Assembly: GCF_000715075.1 (NCBI RefSeq)
Contig: NC_134096.1
Span: forward strand, 122,084,643-122,148,642
Length of the DNA: 64,000 nucleotides
Origin: Nicotiana tabacum
Taxonomy: Eukaryota; Streptophyta; Magnoliopsida; Solanales; Solanaceae
Direction of reading: 5' to 3'
Position 1 is the first letter of the stretch; every line of letters begins with the position of its first letter. A program made the translations under genes and the position numbers. Below the pieces are notes generated by a model. The model was not told where the DNA came from, did not search any database, and saw only the letters and a program-made list of their open reading frames with translations. Positions 11,901 through 23,924 of this stretch are shown here, piece by piece.

Positions 11901-14560
11901 ATGGATGTTCCGCCTTTACATGCCGGACCTTCCTCGCTAAAGCTACTGTTGCTACATGCCGAGCATAGGTTTTTCCACATATGGGAGGGACAGTAACTGG
12001 CCCAGACGTTCCGCGCCAAGAGAGTAGACGATATATGGGACTTTCTTAGGGCCCACCATCTCCATTCCCGTATAGTCAGACGCCTCCGGTATATGTGTTT
12101 TTATAGGATTATGGAGATCAGCCGGCTGCAGCTGGATTGGTCGTTGATCACGGTTCTGATAGAGCAGTGGCGACTGGAGACGCACACATTCTATTTTTCC
12201 ATTGGCGAGGCCACTATCACGCTTCAGGACGTGGAGGTCCTGTATGGGCTGCCCGTTGATTGACACCATGTTGCTTTGCCAAATACATCAGAGAGTATAC
12301 GGGTTTGCAGTACCTGTAGATGCTGCAGCGGCTCACCGATTTCCAGCCATCGGATGAGACTGCATTGATTCGAGCTAGTCGTCTGCAGTTGGCGCCTGTC
12401 CGGCAGCATTTGGAGGCGATGCACGCTGACATCACAGATGATACACCGGAGCTTCATATTCATTGGTACACGAGGTTGCTACTGCTGCTTATGTTTGGAG
12501 GGGTTTTGTTCCCTAACACTTCGGGAAACCTAGTCAGCTTGAAATTTCTTCATCATCTTGAGCGGCTATATGATTTACATCATTACAGCTGGGGTGTTGC
12601 TGTTCTCGATTACTTGTACAGGCAAATATGCCGAGCGAGCATAGGCACCCAACGAGACGTTGCAGGATTTTTGCCGCTGCTGCAGGTGAAAACATAGTCG
12701 AATACTCTCTTCATTATAACATACCTAGTAAAAATATACCTTAAATTTTACGTCCACATTGTATATTAGGTTTGGGCCTGGGAGCGGTTCCTGGAGTTGC
12801 AGCCACATCTACCACATTTAGCTCCGGATGCACCACCTCCGTTTCTCTCTTTAGCTAGGAGGTGGGTTGATAAGTGAGGATATGGACGGGAGTACGAGGC
12901 TCGACATAATCTCCCTTATTACAGGGATTTGTTGGATTTGCTGGAGGGCGCATAGGTAAATGTATACCTAAGTTTACTTGGCCTAGCTTTATATGTGTTG
13001 CGTATACTCACGTTTCCTGTTTTTACTTAATAGTTCATTTGGAGTCCATACGGCGACGAGCTAATAGCTGGTTTGCCCGATTATTGCTCTACAGGCCGAA
13101 TTATGTGGAGCTCTTCCGTCCCGTTGATGCGTCTCGATATTGTCGAGCATCATGCTACCGAGCGAGTACTTCACCAGTTTGGTCGCCCGTAGCTTGTACC
13201 GCCACCGCCCGCTTGGCATGACACATTACCATCGGGATGATCGTTCGAGGGTAGACCAGACATATGTGGCATGGCTAGAGGCGCAGATTGATATTTGGGA
13301 CCAGCGATATGACCTGATCCCCCCCTCCACCTGACCGGTCGGATGGTCATCATGAGTATATGGGTTGGTACCGCAGCGTTACCCGACTTTTTGTCGGGAA
13401 TCCCATTTATCGCGTTAGCGCTCGGTACGTTCCATACACCGAGAGGCACGAGACACTGGTATGTTATTTGGTATACTTACTTATAAGGTTAACCTAGCGT
13501 TCCGTAATTTATATTTTACATGTTGTGAAGGCTATTGGCCTACATATGTTCCACCAGTTGGTACTACAGATGCAGTAGAATATCGGTGAGGGATCACCCG
13601 CTTTGCACGAGTATGGCTGACTGGTTACCGATCTGGCTTCCCATACATTGAGGCGTTCCCGAGATGATGAGCCCTTAGAATACGAGGCTGAGTATGTGGC
13701 GCCAGAGCAGCACCATCGTGGGCCACCAGTGGAGCCGGAACGTGGTCGATGTGGCAGGCGTGCCCAGATAGGTAGGGGTGTTCCATGAGGTCATGGGGGT
13801 CGACGAGGAGGTGGTCCCCAGCAAGGGGCCGTTGAGGCACCTATTGAGGATGTTGGAGTTGATCAGCCGAGTGAACTCCATAAGCCAGACCATGCTCATA
13901 GTGATATGCCACCATTCAGCCTTCAGCTTACTCCGGGGACTTAACAAGTGACCCTGTCAGGTCCATTGTTGATCGCGGGCACGACCATTACGCGAGAGGA
14001 TTGGGACCAGTATTTTCCTGACCCATCGGCCGTTGCTGATGATCGTCCGACACGAGATGTGGATAGTGGGCGTCGGCTGAGTTATGGCTCATTATCGAGG
14101 GATGCATAGGATCTTTCACAGACGCAGGTTTGTTTGTATTACTATTATTTATATTTTTTTATCTCATTGATTAGTCATAAATATCTAAATATTTTTTTAA
14201 GGCTTTATCCTCGTCCGTCACGGAGGCCACCTTGTGCGATAATGACATGGCTGCGACGAATGATTATATTCAAGAGTCTGACGAGACAATGGTAAGAAAA
14301 TTTAAATTTATGTGACTTAACACGTACATTACTAATACATATTTCATATACTAAAATATCTTATTATACTGTAGGTTATTGCTGTATCTACTGCCCCTTC
14401 TCTCGAGCCTGCCAGCCCTACTGACGATCATACTGCAACGCATTCTCCGATAAAGAGGCGACGTGATGAGGATGATCCTGATAGTGTAGCCGGGCGGGAT
14501 GGGATGCGCCTCATGCCAATGACTGCTTTAAATCATACAGGATGTGGGACACATTGATTT
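11901..14560 (+). pseudogene. Plant mobile domain (PMD, transposon-type) gene, decayed
   Basis: From ATG 11901 the frame encodes the N-terminal part of a PMD protein (PF10536, often annotated 'protein phosphatase 7 long form homolog'): DIWDFLRAHHLHSRI, then QLDWSLITVLIEQW, then DVEVLYGLPVD. The 12320-12697 frame continues with ILHWYTRLLLLLMFGG-like sequence and SWGVAVLDYLYRQIC. Pieces at 12772-12880 (WAWERFLELQPHLPHL) and 13030-13460 (YVAWLEAQIDIWDQRY) follow, apparently as separate exons. A low-complexity Arg/Gly/Pro tail runs to about 14560. In-frame stops (near 11994 and 12259) and frameshifts (near 12330 and 13070) make it a pseudogene. PMD genes travel with MULE elements, which fits the neighbours. 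Confidence 0.75.
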
Positions 14561-14799
14561 TTTATTTTATTTTATGTACATATGATATTCAGTAAATAAT
14601 AGCAAATATTTTTATTGTTTATATTATATGAGCATTATATTTTTATTTCTCCAGTTCTTCGTTATTTTAATAATACAACACAAACACAAACATAGCAACT
14701 TAATATAATTTAAATTCAGTACAACTAATGAAAATACATGACACGGAAAACATAAAGATAAAATACTACACTCAACACATACATGTGTTTGTTTAGTCA

Positions 14800-15153
14800 C
14801 TACCGCCTATTATTCTCTGCTCCAACCACTTAAAATTTCTCTTCCAACCTATTTTTTCCTTCTTCCGCCTCTTTTAATTTCTCCTGCACTGCCGCAATTT
14901 CTCGTTGCATTTCATAGATCTGGCATTGGTATTCACCGTTCATATTCCAAACATACTACAAACATGATTTGTAGTATTCCTGGTTAATGGGTTCATCATA
15001 CCATTCCTCAAACATACATTGATTTTCGTCATTGCGTCCAAACAATTGTTGACATATCCAGTATCTGCACCCAACATTACCATCTGACCAACATGCCTTC
15101 AAAATCGCACGTTTGCCACAATAGCACCTTGGTTGGTCATTGCATCCAGACAT
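14800..15153 (-). pseudogene. zf-GRF zinc-finger protein with short coiled coil
   Basis: The minus-strand frame from ATG 15153 gives 65 residues with a GRF-type zinc finger: RCYCGKRAILKACWS followed by GCRYWICQ (PF06839). A stop after KSCL (14956) interrupts it, and beyond it the same strand encodes a charged coiled coil (EMQREIAAVQEKLKEAEEG) to about 14810, ending after a one-base shift. Such small GRF plus coiled-coil genes are common hitchhikers in plant MULE and PMD elements. The stop could instead be an intron border. A second, more decayed copy lies at 26281-26660. Confidence 0.65.
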
Positions 15154-15252
15154 TTGTTAATGCAAGAAAAATGAAAAATTTATGGAAAATTTTGCTATTT
15201 GTTTTGGTTAAGCGCAGATAATAACTAAAATGCACTAGTTATTTATAGGCAA

Positions 15253-15616
15253 GACAACATACATAATGTAGTATTTTACCGCGCTATGCTTCGCGTGTTA
15301 AAGATTCTTTCTGATACAAAACATCTTTTCCAGAAGATAGCTTTTGCAGGCGAGCAACTTTTTAGGTCGACAAGATAACACACATAACGTAGTGTTTCAT
15401 TGCGCTATGCTTCGCGTGTTAAATATTCTTTTAGGTACAATACAGCTTTTCCAGAAGTTAGCTTTTGTAGGCGAGCAACTTTTCAGGTCTACAAGACAAC
15501 ACACATAACGTAGTATTTTACCGCGCTATACTTTGCGTGTTAAAGATTCTTTCGGGTACAATACAGCTTTTTCATAAGATAGCTTTTGCAGGCGAGCAGC
15601 TTTTCAGGTCGACAAA
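15253..15616. repeat. 121-bp tandem repeat, three copies
   Basis: Successive copies are offset by exactly 121 bp: the word aggcgagca begins near 15348, 15469 and 15590. Each copy contains cgcgctatgcttcgcgtgtta and cttttgcaggcgagcaactt, with a few differences. A degenerate relative is at about 26740-26930, again beside a zf-GRF remnant. Confidence 0.9.
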
Positions 15617-15773
15617 ATAATTATTTTTTTTAAATGGGTTTACGTTAGATTGTTGTACTGAAGTATTGATGTTAAATATCAATAAGATTTAATAGCAATG
15701 AAAATATAATTTTATTTCATACATTCTGTAAGATAAACAAGTACATACACTTATTACAACCACATTACGGAAA

Positions 15774-16655
15774 CAAAACACTACGTGTATCCTTGATAGT
15801 TGGGCACATTAGATGAACTTTCACCAGGAGTTGGATTACCACCGCCACCCAAATCAGCTGAAGGACATTTACGACGGTCGTGTCCTGTTTGCGAGCATAT
15901 GCCACATTTGCGCGCATAAATGGTATCACCAACATCCATTTGGTTCCGTATATGCATTCTTTTTTCCACTTATCATTGACGTACATAGTCCTTGTTACAC
16001 ACCATTTTAAATGGTTCCGGCGGCCAATAATGCTCAGCACCCACTGGCTGTAACTTCCCACTATATGTGTTTAAGTATGCAGCAAAACCATATTCTTTAT
16101 CAACGTAGTTGGTTGCACCTAAACCTGTATGTTGAAAGCACTTGATGGCATGTGAGCACGGCATATGGTAGATGATTCATTTCCCACAAGAGCATAACCT
16201 TCTGGATTCATTTACGGTATGTGTATTATTCCCCCGATTTTGATGGATAGCGGTGCGAACTTCAAAATATTTCGCTCATTGCAATACTATAAATATGAAT
16301 GCCAATATGTTCGCCGCCTGTATTTCTTAAATCTTTTCATTGGTATTGGCGTAAATTCAACACCCCTTTCCATCAATGACGATGCACCTCTAGCCCTTTC
16401 AACAAACCTCTACGCCATCTGCTTGAATGACATCCGCACCATGGCAGTGAAAGGTAAACCACGTGCAGACTTCAATAACCCGTTGAAAGACTCTAACAGT
16501 TTGGTAGTCAGAATTCCCCATCTTGTGCCACCATTCGCATGCAAAGTTCACTTGTCAATCTCATATCGCATCAACCAACGATAGGCTCCCTCGTCTTCCT
16601 GTCTGATAGATTCCTTGCGCCTCCTGAATTTATACTCTTGGTGATCTGTTGCAGC
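15774..16655 (-). pseudogene. MULE transposase, C-terminal part
   Basis: Read leftward from 16655: the conserved MuDR-type segment after the catalytic core (a TKLLESFNGLLKSAR-like stretch, about 16500-16440, then RFVERARGASSLMERGVEF), a SWIM zinc finger (LCSCGK..MPCSHAIKCFQ, about 16200-16130), then a CCHC knuckle (CGICSQTGHDRRKCP, about 15905-15860) and the C-terminus near 15781. There are stops near 16560, 16300 and 16175 and a frameshift near 16000. The N-terminal half and the DDE catalytic residues are missing because an LTR element inserted at 16656. That half is predicted to lie left of this window (see findings). Confidence 0.85.
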
Positions 16656-18356
16656 TGTCATGACCCAAAACCCATTAAAGGTCGTGATGGCACCGGACAC
16701 CGCTGTAAGGCAAGTCAAAAATAAATACTTAATTTGGTTCTTATTTTAATATTATTGAAATCATATTTCCTTCAATTAAATGGTAAAAGATGAAATTTAC
16801 AAAATAAATAATAATATTTTTAGCAATTCCAATATCGTGCAACCCATAGTCGCCCCAAAACCCGGTGTCACAAGTGTATGAGCCTCAACTAAGAATGTAA
16901 AATAAAATACAATATATGTCCGAAATACAAATGGAACAGGAAAATATAAATACTCTAAAGGAGACTTTGCTGGCTGCGGACTCGTAACGTGGAATGCAGC
17001 TCACCTAAGTCCCTGCAATAACCGCGCCTCTGCGCCCACAAGGCCGCTAGGCATGTATGCACCTGCACAAAAATGTGCAGCAAGTGTAGTATGAGTACGT
17101 AAATCAACGCGTACCCAATAAGTATCCCGCCTAACCTCGAAGAAGTAGTGACGAGGGGTCGGCTCCGACACTTACTATGGGGCTATAAATAAAATGTCAA
17201 TGATAAAAATAAGGATGGATTACGTAGAACGACTGTAAGCTCAATGTCGTGAAATCAGTAAACAATTTTTTTGTTCATAATAAATTTCCAAATTTATTTT
17301 CTATTATTTACCAATTTATCTCAGGCCGAGGAGGAAATATCATTTATCGTAAATTGCAAAGCAATCAAGTTCAATCATGCGCAAATCATGTCGAGGTCGT
17401 ACGACCCAATCCAACATAATATTGAAATTGTGCACTGCCGGAGGGTCGAATGTTGCGAACCATAGATGCATCTATTTATTCTGCTGAGGCGTTTGACCCG
17501 TTCCACAAAAGTAAACACAATCAAACAATCAATTAAGAATTCATTAAGGAGCAATTACCCAAGGAAAATGTCACTTTTCTTTTAACGGTCAAGAAAACAA
17601 GGTTAATCTTTTTTTTTCTTTTTTTTTGAAATTTATTTACCAAGTTCGATATAATTTAAGCAATTTAAATTGACAATAAGGTTACAATTATCACAAGTAT
17701 GGCATGATTTTGGGGTCCTAAACTATCCGGACTTAAGCATAATAGTTGCTACGCACGGACTCTCGTCACCCCGTATATACGTAGCCCACAAAAATAGAAG
17801 CACATATTGATTCAGTTCACCTATAGGGTAAATTTCCTCTTACAAGGTTAGGAAGGAGACTTACCTTGCTCCGAAGTTCCTTCATTGGCTCCCAAGCCTT
17901 TCCAATAACTCGAACCGATGCTCAACGCTCCTAAACTAGTCAATAAATGTGCAAATCCATAAATATATACTCTAATACTCGTTATAATCCAATTTATAAC
18001 AAATTCCAATTCCGTTAAAAGTCGATAAAAAATCACCCTCGATCCCACGTGCCCGGATTCCGAATATTTTCGAAGATAATCATTACCCATAGCACTACGA
18101 ACTCCAATATATATAATTTATTCTCAATTTCATGGCCAATTCGTGATCAAAATCCAAGAATACCAATATCTAGGTTTTTATTCAAAATCCCAAATTTCTA
18201 CAAATTTTCATGCTTGAATCCATGTAAAAATCATGTATTTAACTCAAAATGTGAAGAAATCACTTACCCCCTTATAGTTGTTGAATATGGCACTCCAAAA
18301 ATGCTCCAAAATCGGCTCCCATAGACGAAATGAAATGAAAATGAGCCAAAAACCTT

Positions 18357-18368
18357 GTTTTATAAAAC
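18357..18368 (-). promoter_or_regulatory. LTR TATA box
   Basis: gttttataaaac, palindromic in its centre, directly downstream of the GC-rich word array when read on the minus strand. Same position as 973-983. Confidence 0.55.
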
Positions 18369-18380
18369 CTCATTGCCCAG

Positions 18381-18665
18381 CGATCCTCGCACCTGCGGTG
18401 CAATAGTCGCTTCTGCGGCTCCGCAGGTGCGGCCACTCTATCGCTTCTGCGGTCCTCCTCCAGACCCCTCAGCTCCACATCTGCGGCCCCCATCCGCTTT
18501 TGCGCCTTCGCTTCTGCGGTTCCACGTGCGCAAGTGCAGTCCCACTTCTGCGGAACTCGGCCGCATCTGCGGTCCCAGCCATCTCCAGCCTAAGCCGCTT
18601 CTGCGACCCTCGTGGCCGCTTCTGTGGCTCCGCACCTGCAGACCTTACCTCGCAGGTGCGGTTAC
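18381..18665. repeat. GC-rich near-palindromic word array
   Basis: Words such as CCGCTTCTGCGG, CCGCATCTGCGG and CCGCACCTGCGG with varied spacers. Homologous to the array at 700-955 but differing in the order and number of words. Frames through it are spurious. Confidence 0.85.
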
Positions 18666-19534
18666 ACCAGAAGACAACAGCCTCAGCACCTCCATAAAGC
18701 CAAATTCAATTTGTTAACCATCCGGAATCTACCCGAAGCCCCCGGGACCCCGTCCAATTATACAAACCAGTTCCAAAACACATTACGAACTTAGTCGAGC
18801 CTTTAAATCACATCAAATAACATCGAAATCACGAATCACAACCCAACTCAAGCTTAATGAACTTTAGAACTTTAACATTCGATGCCGAAACCTATCAAAT
18901 CACGTCTGATTGACCTCAAATTTTGCACATAAGTCATATTTGACATTACGGACCTACTCCAACTTCCAGAATCGGAATCCGACCCTGATATCAAAAAGTC
19001 CACCTCCGATCAAACTTCTCGAAAACCTTCAAATTTCTAAATTTTTCCAAAAGACCCCAAAATGACCTACGGACTTCCAAATCCACTTCCGGACGTGCTC
19101 CCAATACCATAATCACCATACGGAGTTATTTACAGACTCAGAATCCCAAATAGACACCGATAATATTGAAATGCACTTCAACCCAAATTGATGGAATTAT
19201 TCCAAAAGGCTAACTTCCACAATATGCGTCGAAACGCTCCCGGGTCATCCAAAACCCGTTCCGGACATACGCCCAAGTCCATAATCATCATGCGAAACTG
19301 TTGGAACCTTCAAATCCCGATTCCAAGGTCGTCTACTAAAAATTTACACTTTAGTCAATTCTTCCAACTTAAAGCTTCCGAAATGAGAATTTTCTTTCTA
19401 AACCAACTCCGGATTTTCCCGAAATTCAATTCCGACCACACGTACAAGTCATAATACCTGAAGTGAAGCTTCTTAGGGCCTCAAACCCGCTGAACGACGC
19501 GCTAAATCTCAAAAAGGCCGGTCGGGTCGTTATA

Positions 19535-19550
19535 TTCTCTCCCACTTAAA
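19535..19550 (-). other. Polypurine tract of the LARD-like element
   Basis: Minus strand reads tttaagtgggagagaa directly before the 3' LTR start, the expected place and composition for a PPT. Confidence 0.75.
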
Positions 19551-22500
19551 CATATGTTCGTCCTCGAACGTGCTAAGAATTGTTCTGGAGTTGTCTGAAA
19601 TCACCGTTTGACACTTCGTGCACCTACTCGTGCTACCACAACCCAGTTGAGCACATTCACTCGAGCAAACCTGAAAACCCTCCCTTTTATCTAGTCAAAT
19701 AAGCCTTTGGGCTAAATTCCAACATTTGAAATTCTCTACCAGGTTTGTTTCCAACATACAAACACCATATCCATCACTACACGATGTACCAATACACGAT
19801 TGTATACTCTCACTGAATTCACACCTTGCACCGCATTATTCACATGACCGTAATAACATCCTCTGACAGCAATAGCTGAAATCCCACGAATCTGATGCTC
19901 ACAACACACCTCATGACACATATAAGCCTTGTTCCAACTCTGGAAATGTTGTCACGACGGAAGAGATGTGTAGAAATTTATACCAACTGCCGAGTCACAA
20001 TTTATGGAGTCCCTCCTCCCGACAAGAACCATTACCTCATTCTGGACTGATTAACAATATTTACTCTTTAATATGCTTCATATAAATTTGATCGCACTGA
20101 TCCCAGGTCCAATAATCTCGTCTCACGCAGTACAAGCTGCTCAGGTAGTAAGCCACCTCAAACCCTGCCAAAAGTCTCATATGATGCTACAATGTGCCAA
20201 AACGCTACCAACTCGAATGTGATACATAAGGAAATGAACTCTGAAAAGAACTACTCAACCCATGTAACTAATTTAAACAACCGAAAAGATGTTATGAACC
20301 TTCCTCAGGAAACGAGAAGCAAAACACATAATAATAGCTATGGGAAACTATACTCAATATCATACTGTTGCGGCGCACAACCCGATCCAAACAACATACC
20401 TGTGGCACCGTGCCACCCGATCCACACATAAAATCTATATAAGGAGATACTTACCAAGCTAGAATTCTCATTATTACAAAATACCATAATATCGGCCACA
20501 ATCACGCTAAGTGCATAATACCATCCCTGGGGAGACAGATAGTGCCACACGCTACAAAAGTCAATCACAACTAAGGTGCGATATATGATCTGAATCTCGA
20601 GAGCCATCCTGCTCACATAACATCATCGCTACGCGAAACCTCAGCACATGTGAAATTTATCAAGATGTTTCACAACTCACACGACACAATATAGTATTAC
20701 ATGAAATAGCCGATGACGAAACGACATCCAACGTCCGAATACTCCTCCATAAGGAGCGCTATGCTGAAATGAACATATTCGGCCTGATACAGAGCCCATA
20801 TTCATATTTAAATCCTTTCATGGACCTCAAGCCGATTCTGATCGCATCGTACTAGGCTAATAACCTTTCAAGGGTCCATAATAACCCCTTTTCCCATAAC
20901 ACACAAGAACAACCATCATAACCGGAACAAACTTTCATAGTCCACCACCAAATGAACCGAGTGTCCTCCAGGCACAAATTCCCAAATTAGTGATATTACC
21001 ACAATCTTCATACTTGGTTTCAATTCTTCAATCAATAAAGTGACTACACGTCACATTTATACAATCTTCCCATGGGATACACTCCCATGAACTTTCACAC
21101 CAGGTAACAAGTCTGTACATTCATACCACCGGCCGCACTAATGCTGTAAAGCGAATCAAGGATCCACAAATCAATACAAAAAGCCTCTTACACAAGATAC
21201 CGATCTTAGGTGACGCTGAAGAAAATACCAGCCTACGCTAAATATCTAAATTCTTTTCCTGCTCATCCGAGCTCGTGACATCCTTGTCAACACCGAAACA
21301 CAACCTTGATCCTCAACTTCTAATTCCCATGCTGCTCACTGCACCTAATCATGCCAATACGCAAGAGTACAAGAATTTTATCATAACTCCCGACCCCCTA
21401 ATAGATTAAACACTTTATCATATGGGAACCTTTCACTTAACTCATTTCAGGAGAACCATAGCAGCACACGACTAAATCCTCATAACCGCAGAAAATATGA
21501 TCCTCATGCAGTGGTCTAAACCACCATGATCCTTCCGAGATCCATCCACACATAACATGCCATAACACTTGAATACCTCCAGATAAAGTCAATTACGACG
21601 GTCGTTAAGCCTCGCACGTACTGCCACAAATCACATCCATAACTCAACGCGCTGAAGGAACTAATCATTGCCACCATCATACCAATTCGACCATTGCTAG
21701 CCAGCCCGTCTTCTCCCAATCTATTCTTAACTTGCCTTAGAAATAATAACAACTCCTTTCAGTACATCACGAATCTAAATCCGTACTCATTCCGTGTGAC
21801 CTTATCTCACTAGACCACGCTGTCCCAAATCCCATGAACCATCCCACACCCTCTTTGTGCGCATATTCACATCTTCAACTAATACACCCTCTTCTGATAA
21901 TTCCTCCATGAATCCAAAGTCATTTTCTCCCATCCTCCAATACTGCACCATATACCCAATGATAACATAAGATATTCCAAGTCCTTAGGCACTGTACTCA
22001 AATTCTTGAACCTACCAGGACCACTGTTGAGAGTCATCCACTCTGACTTGGCCCGAATATAAGCCAAACTCTAGTGCTTTGCTAGCACGTGAACACCCTA
22101 TTTGAGAAGCACCCGACTGAATTCTTTTCTCTGGTACATTACTCCCACCATAAGCAGAAACCCTGAATCTTCCCAAAACTGAACATGAATCGATAAGGCT
22201 CAAATATAACACACATTCCTCAAGTCCCTTGCTCATATTACCACTGATATTCTCTTCCCTTAGTTATAATAACCCACAAATATGCCGATAACCAGAAATC
22301 TCACCAATGGACGACCATGCAATCCAACTATAGGCGGTGGGACTTTCCCACTTAGCTTGGAGCCACATATTACATAACTCTGGAACCCACCAAGATTCTT
22401 TTCTTCATCGTTGACCTGGTCTTGCACAATCAACCCGCCAAATTCCTTGGAATCCTTCTGTCAACCTTTCATGAACACTCTGAATTACCAGCCACATTTA

Positions 22501-23909
22501 CATATCTGACCTCTCACTGGATAGCTAGCAGAATTCTTCGTAGAAGCTTCGTCAACACCATGTGACCGCTAACCTACTTGTAAGAGATAACCCACCGGTG
22601 GAAATTCCATGCCGACATCTTCCAACATCACTGCACCGGGTACAATTACTACCAAATTAGCAACCCCTCCTGAGTCCGTGCTAATTCGCCATCTGTACAA
22701 GTTCGTTCACTCCTCATGGACATCATCTAAAAGGTGCGACAGTACAATTCCAATCCGAAGTCATGTTGTACCCTTCTTTACATCAATCAACTCTTTCCTG
22801 TCGTATCCAATCTCCCCCGTACAATAGCCAATATTCCAAATAAATTCCATAGACCTAGCCACTGCCCACCATGAATCCCAAATCACTCTAAACTTTCCTC
22901 AAGCGTGTAGTCATCCTACCAGAGAACCCATATGTTACTCTACCACTCTCCTACTTTGGTCAAACCCTCTTCTTTAAGAAACTACTCGACTTCTAAATAT
23001 TTAACCACAGCAAGACACCTCCCACATGTCCTTCCTCATACTTCGCCGCCTACTTGTTGCCTTAAATCATTATCTACCTTTGTAGCATTTGAACCATTAG
23101 ATCGCTAACAACTTTAAACCTCTTTAAAGATCATCTTTCCCGAGCCATCCACACCAAGAACATTGATTCAAATCCTAAACCACCGCACACCGCGATCTCT
23201 GATAGCCGTTTCTATGGCACTATTTCACGCTACTCTGCCCCATAGGCGAATTGAAGAAAATCATAACACCAACGAACTTAACGTATTCAACCAGGACAAT
23301 GACACCACATCACAGATGAAAATTCCACCACGCTCGAAAATACCAAATCTCATTACTCCATCAACCTAAACTTGAAAATTCGCAGTCCGATTTCCTTTCC
23401 TTTGCCGGAAATAAGATATTGAATCTCTGAATCATGCACTGAGTAAACCTCCTTCCATGTCATTCACTGCTTCGATGCCTAGATAAGCATCCTACCATTT
23501 CACCAACATTGGGCGATAGCAATGCGCGAATCGTCATGACAATCAATGCTAACTCTCCAAAACCTTAGGAGGTACTGATACTGAGCTGAAACGACAGAAC
23601 GACTTTCCACAAGGTGACGGCAATAGCCCAATATATTACGCAGGGAGAAACATCTTGCACCACATCTGTAGTTCCATTATAATTCCTCGGTTCCAAATTG
23701 ATAGCAAGTGTTTCACGTCGCATAAGATTGAATAAGAAAGAAATAAAGGCATAAGACTTAGAGGGATCGAATCGCACGATGAGGATTCAAGAAGGGAAGT
23801 TCTCGTAACAGCCTTGTAGCCTCTCGAAGATAAGTACAGACGTCTCCGTATCGATCCGAAAGACTCTACTAGACTCGCTCATGACTCGTGAGACCTAAGT
23901 GAATCTAGT
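19551..23909 (-). mobile_element. Internal region of a non-coding LTR retrotransposon (LARD-like)
   Basis: About 4.36 kb between a PPT (19535-19550) and a PBS (23910-23921), flanked by 2.9-kb LTRs. No frame exceeds about 92 residues on either strand, and none resembles gag, protease, RT, RNase H or integrase. Long LTRs, valid priming sites and a non-coding interior define a LARD (large retrotransposon derivative), which would depend on a coding relative. It is possible that a coding ancestor has decayed beyond recognition, but the absence of any RT motif in 4.4 kb argues for a non-coding interior. Confidence 0.75.
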
Positions 23910-23921
23910 GCTCTGATACCA
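23910..23921 (-). other. Primer binding site, initiator Met-tRNA type
   Basis: Minus strand reads TGGTATCAGAGC three bases after the LTR end. This is the standard plant tRNA-iMet PBS. It fixes the element's orientation and shows that the flanking repeats are LTRs and not TIRs. Confidence 0.9.
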
Positions 23922-23924
23922 TGT

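Larger units (their letters stand above)
16656..19534 (-). repeat. 3' LTR of a LARD-like element (family A, 2.88 kb)
   Basis: On plus it begins TGTCATGACCC with a stem-loop and ends GGGTCGTTATA (TTACA in the sister copies). It is paired with 23925-25466 (plus 1-1145), to which it is very similar by eye. Landmarks in minus-strand order: U3 near 19534-18670, word array 18665-18381, TATA 18368-18357, then R/U5. Left flank gcagc, inside the MULE transposase. Confidence 0.88.

Noticed and set aside
16656..19534. A DNA transposon with TIRs (TGTCATGACCC ... GGGTCGTTATA)
   Set aside because: The inverted ends are ordinary for LTRs here. A tRNA-iMet PBS and a polypurine tract lie beside the two copies, and the solo copy has a 5-bp duplication.
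19188..23777. Scattered 60-92 aa frames inside the LARD interior
   Set aside because: Random length for this base composition, with no recognisable motif and no continuity between frames.
23910..23921. tRNA gene remnant
   Set aside because: Only the 12-base complement to the tRNA 3' end is present, which is the retrotransposon PBS.
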